This document shows positions 62,529-64,000 of a stretch of 64,000 bases of DNA, piece by piece. Source of the stretch: Pseudobowmanella sp964228145 (lineage in GTDB: Bacteria; Pseudomonadota; Gammaproteobacteria; Enterobacterales; Alteromonadaceae); contig CAXQZJ010000071.1 in assembly GCA_964228145.1 (NCBI GenBank), forward strand, positions 26,753-90,752. The letters are read 5' to 3'. Under the pieces are notes generated by a model. That model saw nothing but the letters and a program-made list of their open reading frames with translations. It made no database searches and was not told the DNA's origin. How positions within the stretch are numbered: the first letter of the stretch is position 1; every line of letters begins with the position of its first letter. The translations under genes were made by a program, and so were the position numbers.

Positions 62529-64000
62529 TAATGAACCTCCTGTGCTTGCTCAATGCCTTGCTCAGTTTGCAACATAAATTGGTCAGGGAAGAAGCGCGAC
62601 GAGCTGGACTCCTGCATTGCCTGTACAAATTTATCCGGCAATTCATCACTCAGTAGGGCACCGGGTGTCAGGTTGCGGTAAATTTCATCAAAGCGTCGCA
62701 CCTCTGCTGCGCTGATGCGACGATAAATGTGCGAGCGGTTAAGTTGGTCAGTGTGGGTTAAGCCAGCCGAGGCAATGATCTCCATGGCCGCTTTAACGGT
62801 TTTACGATGAAAGCTGGCCACCCGCTGAGATTTGTTGTTAACCACCAAGCCTTTTGCCAACGAGGCTTTTTGCGTTGCTATACCGGTTGGGCATTCATTG
62901 GTATTGCACAACAGAGATTGAACACAGCCTAACGCAACCATCATACCGCGAGCGCTGTTACACAAGTCTGCACCTAATGCCAAGTTTTTTACCAAATGAA
63001 ACCCGGTAAATACCTTACCGCTGGCGATGACACGAATATGCTGGCGTAAATTGAACCCAATCAGGCTATCGCAAACAAAAGCCAGCGCTTCAACCAGCGG
63101 CATGCCGACGGAATTCGAGTATTCCAGAGGCGCGGCTCCCGTACCGCCTTCACCACCATCAACGGTAATAAAGTCGGGAAAAATCTGGCTCTCATGCATA
63201 GCTTTGCACAAGGCGATAAACTCACTGGTGCGGCCAATACACAATTTAAATCCGATAGGTTTACCACCACTGAGTTGCCGCAATTGTGCAATAAACTGCA
63301 TCATTTCAAGCGGTGTGCTAAACGCGCTGTGGGCCGGTGGAGAGTCAACTTGGGTACCGGCTTCGACCAATCTGATGCGAGCAATTTCTGCGGTGTTTTT
63401 CTCTGCGGGTAGTATTCCTCCGTGACCCGGCTTGGCGCCCTGGGATAATTTAATCTCGATCATTTTTATCTGTGGATTGCTGGCCGTTGTCGCAAAATGT
63501 TGGGCGCTAAAACTGCCATCCTGATTACGACAGCCAAAGTATCCAGTGCCGATTTGCCAAACCAGATCGCCACCGCCTTTAAGATGATAGGGGCTAACAC
63601 CGCCCTCTCCAGTGTTGTGATAAAAATTACCTAGTTTTGCACCTTCGCTTAACGCTTCGATAGCGCGATCACTGAGTGCACCAAAACTCATCCCAGAAAC
63701 ATTAAAAATGCTGGCCTCGTATGGTTGTTGACAATCCGGACCGCCGATGCTGATTCGTGCAGCGGGGTGATGAGATTCGTGATGACGGGCAGCAATAGAA
63801 TGGCCAACCCATTCGTAGCCAACCTTATTGGTATCTAACTTAGTCCCATAAGGAGTTGAATCTGTATTGTTTTTTGCCCGCTGATAAATCACCGAGCGGT
63901 ACATACGATTGATAGGAGCACCACTGGTTTCTGACTCAAAAAAATATTGGCGTAGAAAAGGCCTTAGAAATTCCATCATCCAGCGACCACGGGCGAACAA
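62528..64000 (-). CDS. FMN-binding glutamate-synthase-like protein (5' end missing)
   Basis: A GltB-central-domain protein of which 490 residues are visible; the N-terminus lies past the window edge. The FMN/TIM-barrel domain shows FNVSGMSFGALSDRAIEALSEG, EIKLSQGAKPGHGGILP, DFITVDGGEGGTGAAPLEY and the [3Fe-4S] cluster CVQSLLCNTNECPTGIATQ (C-x5-C-x4-C). Stand-alone proteins of this type lack the glutaminase domain and their substrate is mostly unknown. The TTG at the edge is not claimed as a start. Confidence 0.88.
   Translation of the reverse strand: MFARGRWMMEFLRPFLRQYFFESETSGAPINRMYRSVIYQRAKNNTDSTPYGTKLDTNKVGYEWVGHSIAARHHESHHPAARISIGGPDCQQPYEASIFNVSGMSFGALSDRAIEALSEGAKLGNFYHNTGEGGVSPYHLKGGGDLVWQIGTGYFGCRNQDGSFSAQHFATTASNPQIKMIEIKLSQGAKPGHGGILPAEKNTAEIARIRLVEAGTQVDSPPAHSAFSTPLEMMQFIAQLRQLSGGKPIGFKLCIGRTSEFIALCKAMHESQIFPDFITVDGGEGGTGAAPLEYSNSVGMPLVEALAFVCDSLIGFNLRQHIRVIASGKVFTGFHLVKNLALGADLCNSARGMMVALGCVQSLLCNTNECPTGIATQKASLAKGLVVNNKSQRVASFHRKTVKAAMEIIASAGLTHTDQLNRSHIYRRISAAEVRRFDEIYRNLTPGALLSDELPDKFVQAMQESSSSRFFPDQFMLQTEQGIEQAQEVH

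Noticed and set aside
1..64000. CRISPR arrays, insertion sequences, prophage or tRNA genes
   Set aside because: No regularly spaced repeats, transposase or integrase motifs, or cloverleaf sequences were seen on either strand.

Overview
The window is a continuous piece of a gammaproteobacterial chromosome, most like an Alteromonadales-type marine heterotroph. The evidence is the combination of clpX-lon-hupB-ppiD, a psp/sap stress block, a tyrR-phhAB aromatic amino acid block, a complete his operon in enterobacterial order, and a laminarin (beta-1,3-glucan) utilisation locus with large TonB-dependent receptors. The genus cannot be fixed from the sequence alone. No tRNA, rRNA, CRISPR array, transposase or integrase was found. 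Coding density is high and most operon junctions overlap by 1-20 nt.

Layout. 1-6.1 kb: protein quality control and nucleoid (3' part of clpX, lon with a heat-shock-like promoter, hupB with a GTG start, ppiD), separated by strong intrinsic terminators. 6.2-6.9 kb: a nitroreductase. 6.9-13.2 kb, leftward: pspF followed without a gap by sapA-sapB-sapC-sapD-sapF. 13.4-14.8 kb, rightward: pspA-pspB-pspC behind a sigma-54-like promoter. 15-22 kb: the full route from phenylalanine to fumarate and acetoacetate (phhA, phhB, hppD, hmgA, fahA, maiA) with its regulator tyrR and TYR-box-like sites. 22-24.2 kb: a YghU-type glutathione transferase, an AhpD-like protein and a divergent TetR regulator with two matching palindromes between the last two. 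24.2-29.9 kb: a DUF2937 membrane protein, then a MoxR ATPase / VWA protein / RDD membrane protein / KASIII-like synthase cluster and a small periplasmic binding protein. 29.9-35.1 kb, leftward: topoisomerase IB and an iron-uptake cluster (TonB siderophore receptor, membrane protein, PepSY protein) behind a Fur-box-like site. 35.3-37.3 kb: a two-domain solute-binding protein. 37.3-44.5 kb, leftward: the his leader peptide, attenuator and hisGDCBHAF(IE). 44.6-46.0 kb: a secreted M28 peptidase. 46.3-61.4 kb: the beta-glucan locus (GH16, TonB receptor, GH3, two sugar transporters, GH1, LacI regulator) with four LacI-type operators. 61.5-64 kb: a small charged protein, YaiI, and an FMN-binding glutamate-synthase-like protein cut by the window edge.

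How the parts work together. In the glucan locus a lipid-anchored GH16 with three copies of a beta-sandwich-like domain would cut laminarin outside the cell. The TonB receptor would import oligomers, the lipoprotein GH3 would trim them in the periplasm, one or both MFS carriers would import the sugar, and the GH1 would finish hydrolysis in the cytoplasm under the LacI regulator. The most notable anomaly is an in-frame TGA inside hisD, at a position where the family has a conserved glycine. The rest of the gene reads perfectly in the same frame.

No clearly new biological system stands out. The best candidates for under-described biology are the MoxR-VWA-RDD-KASIII cluster, the orphan two-domain binding protein, the pspF-sap operon fusion with a degenerate SapD ATPase, and the triple-repeat GH16.
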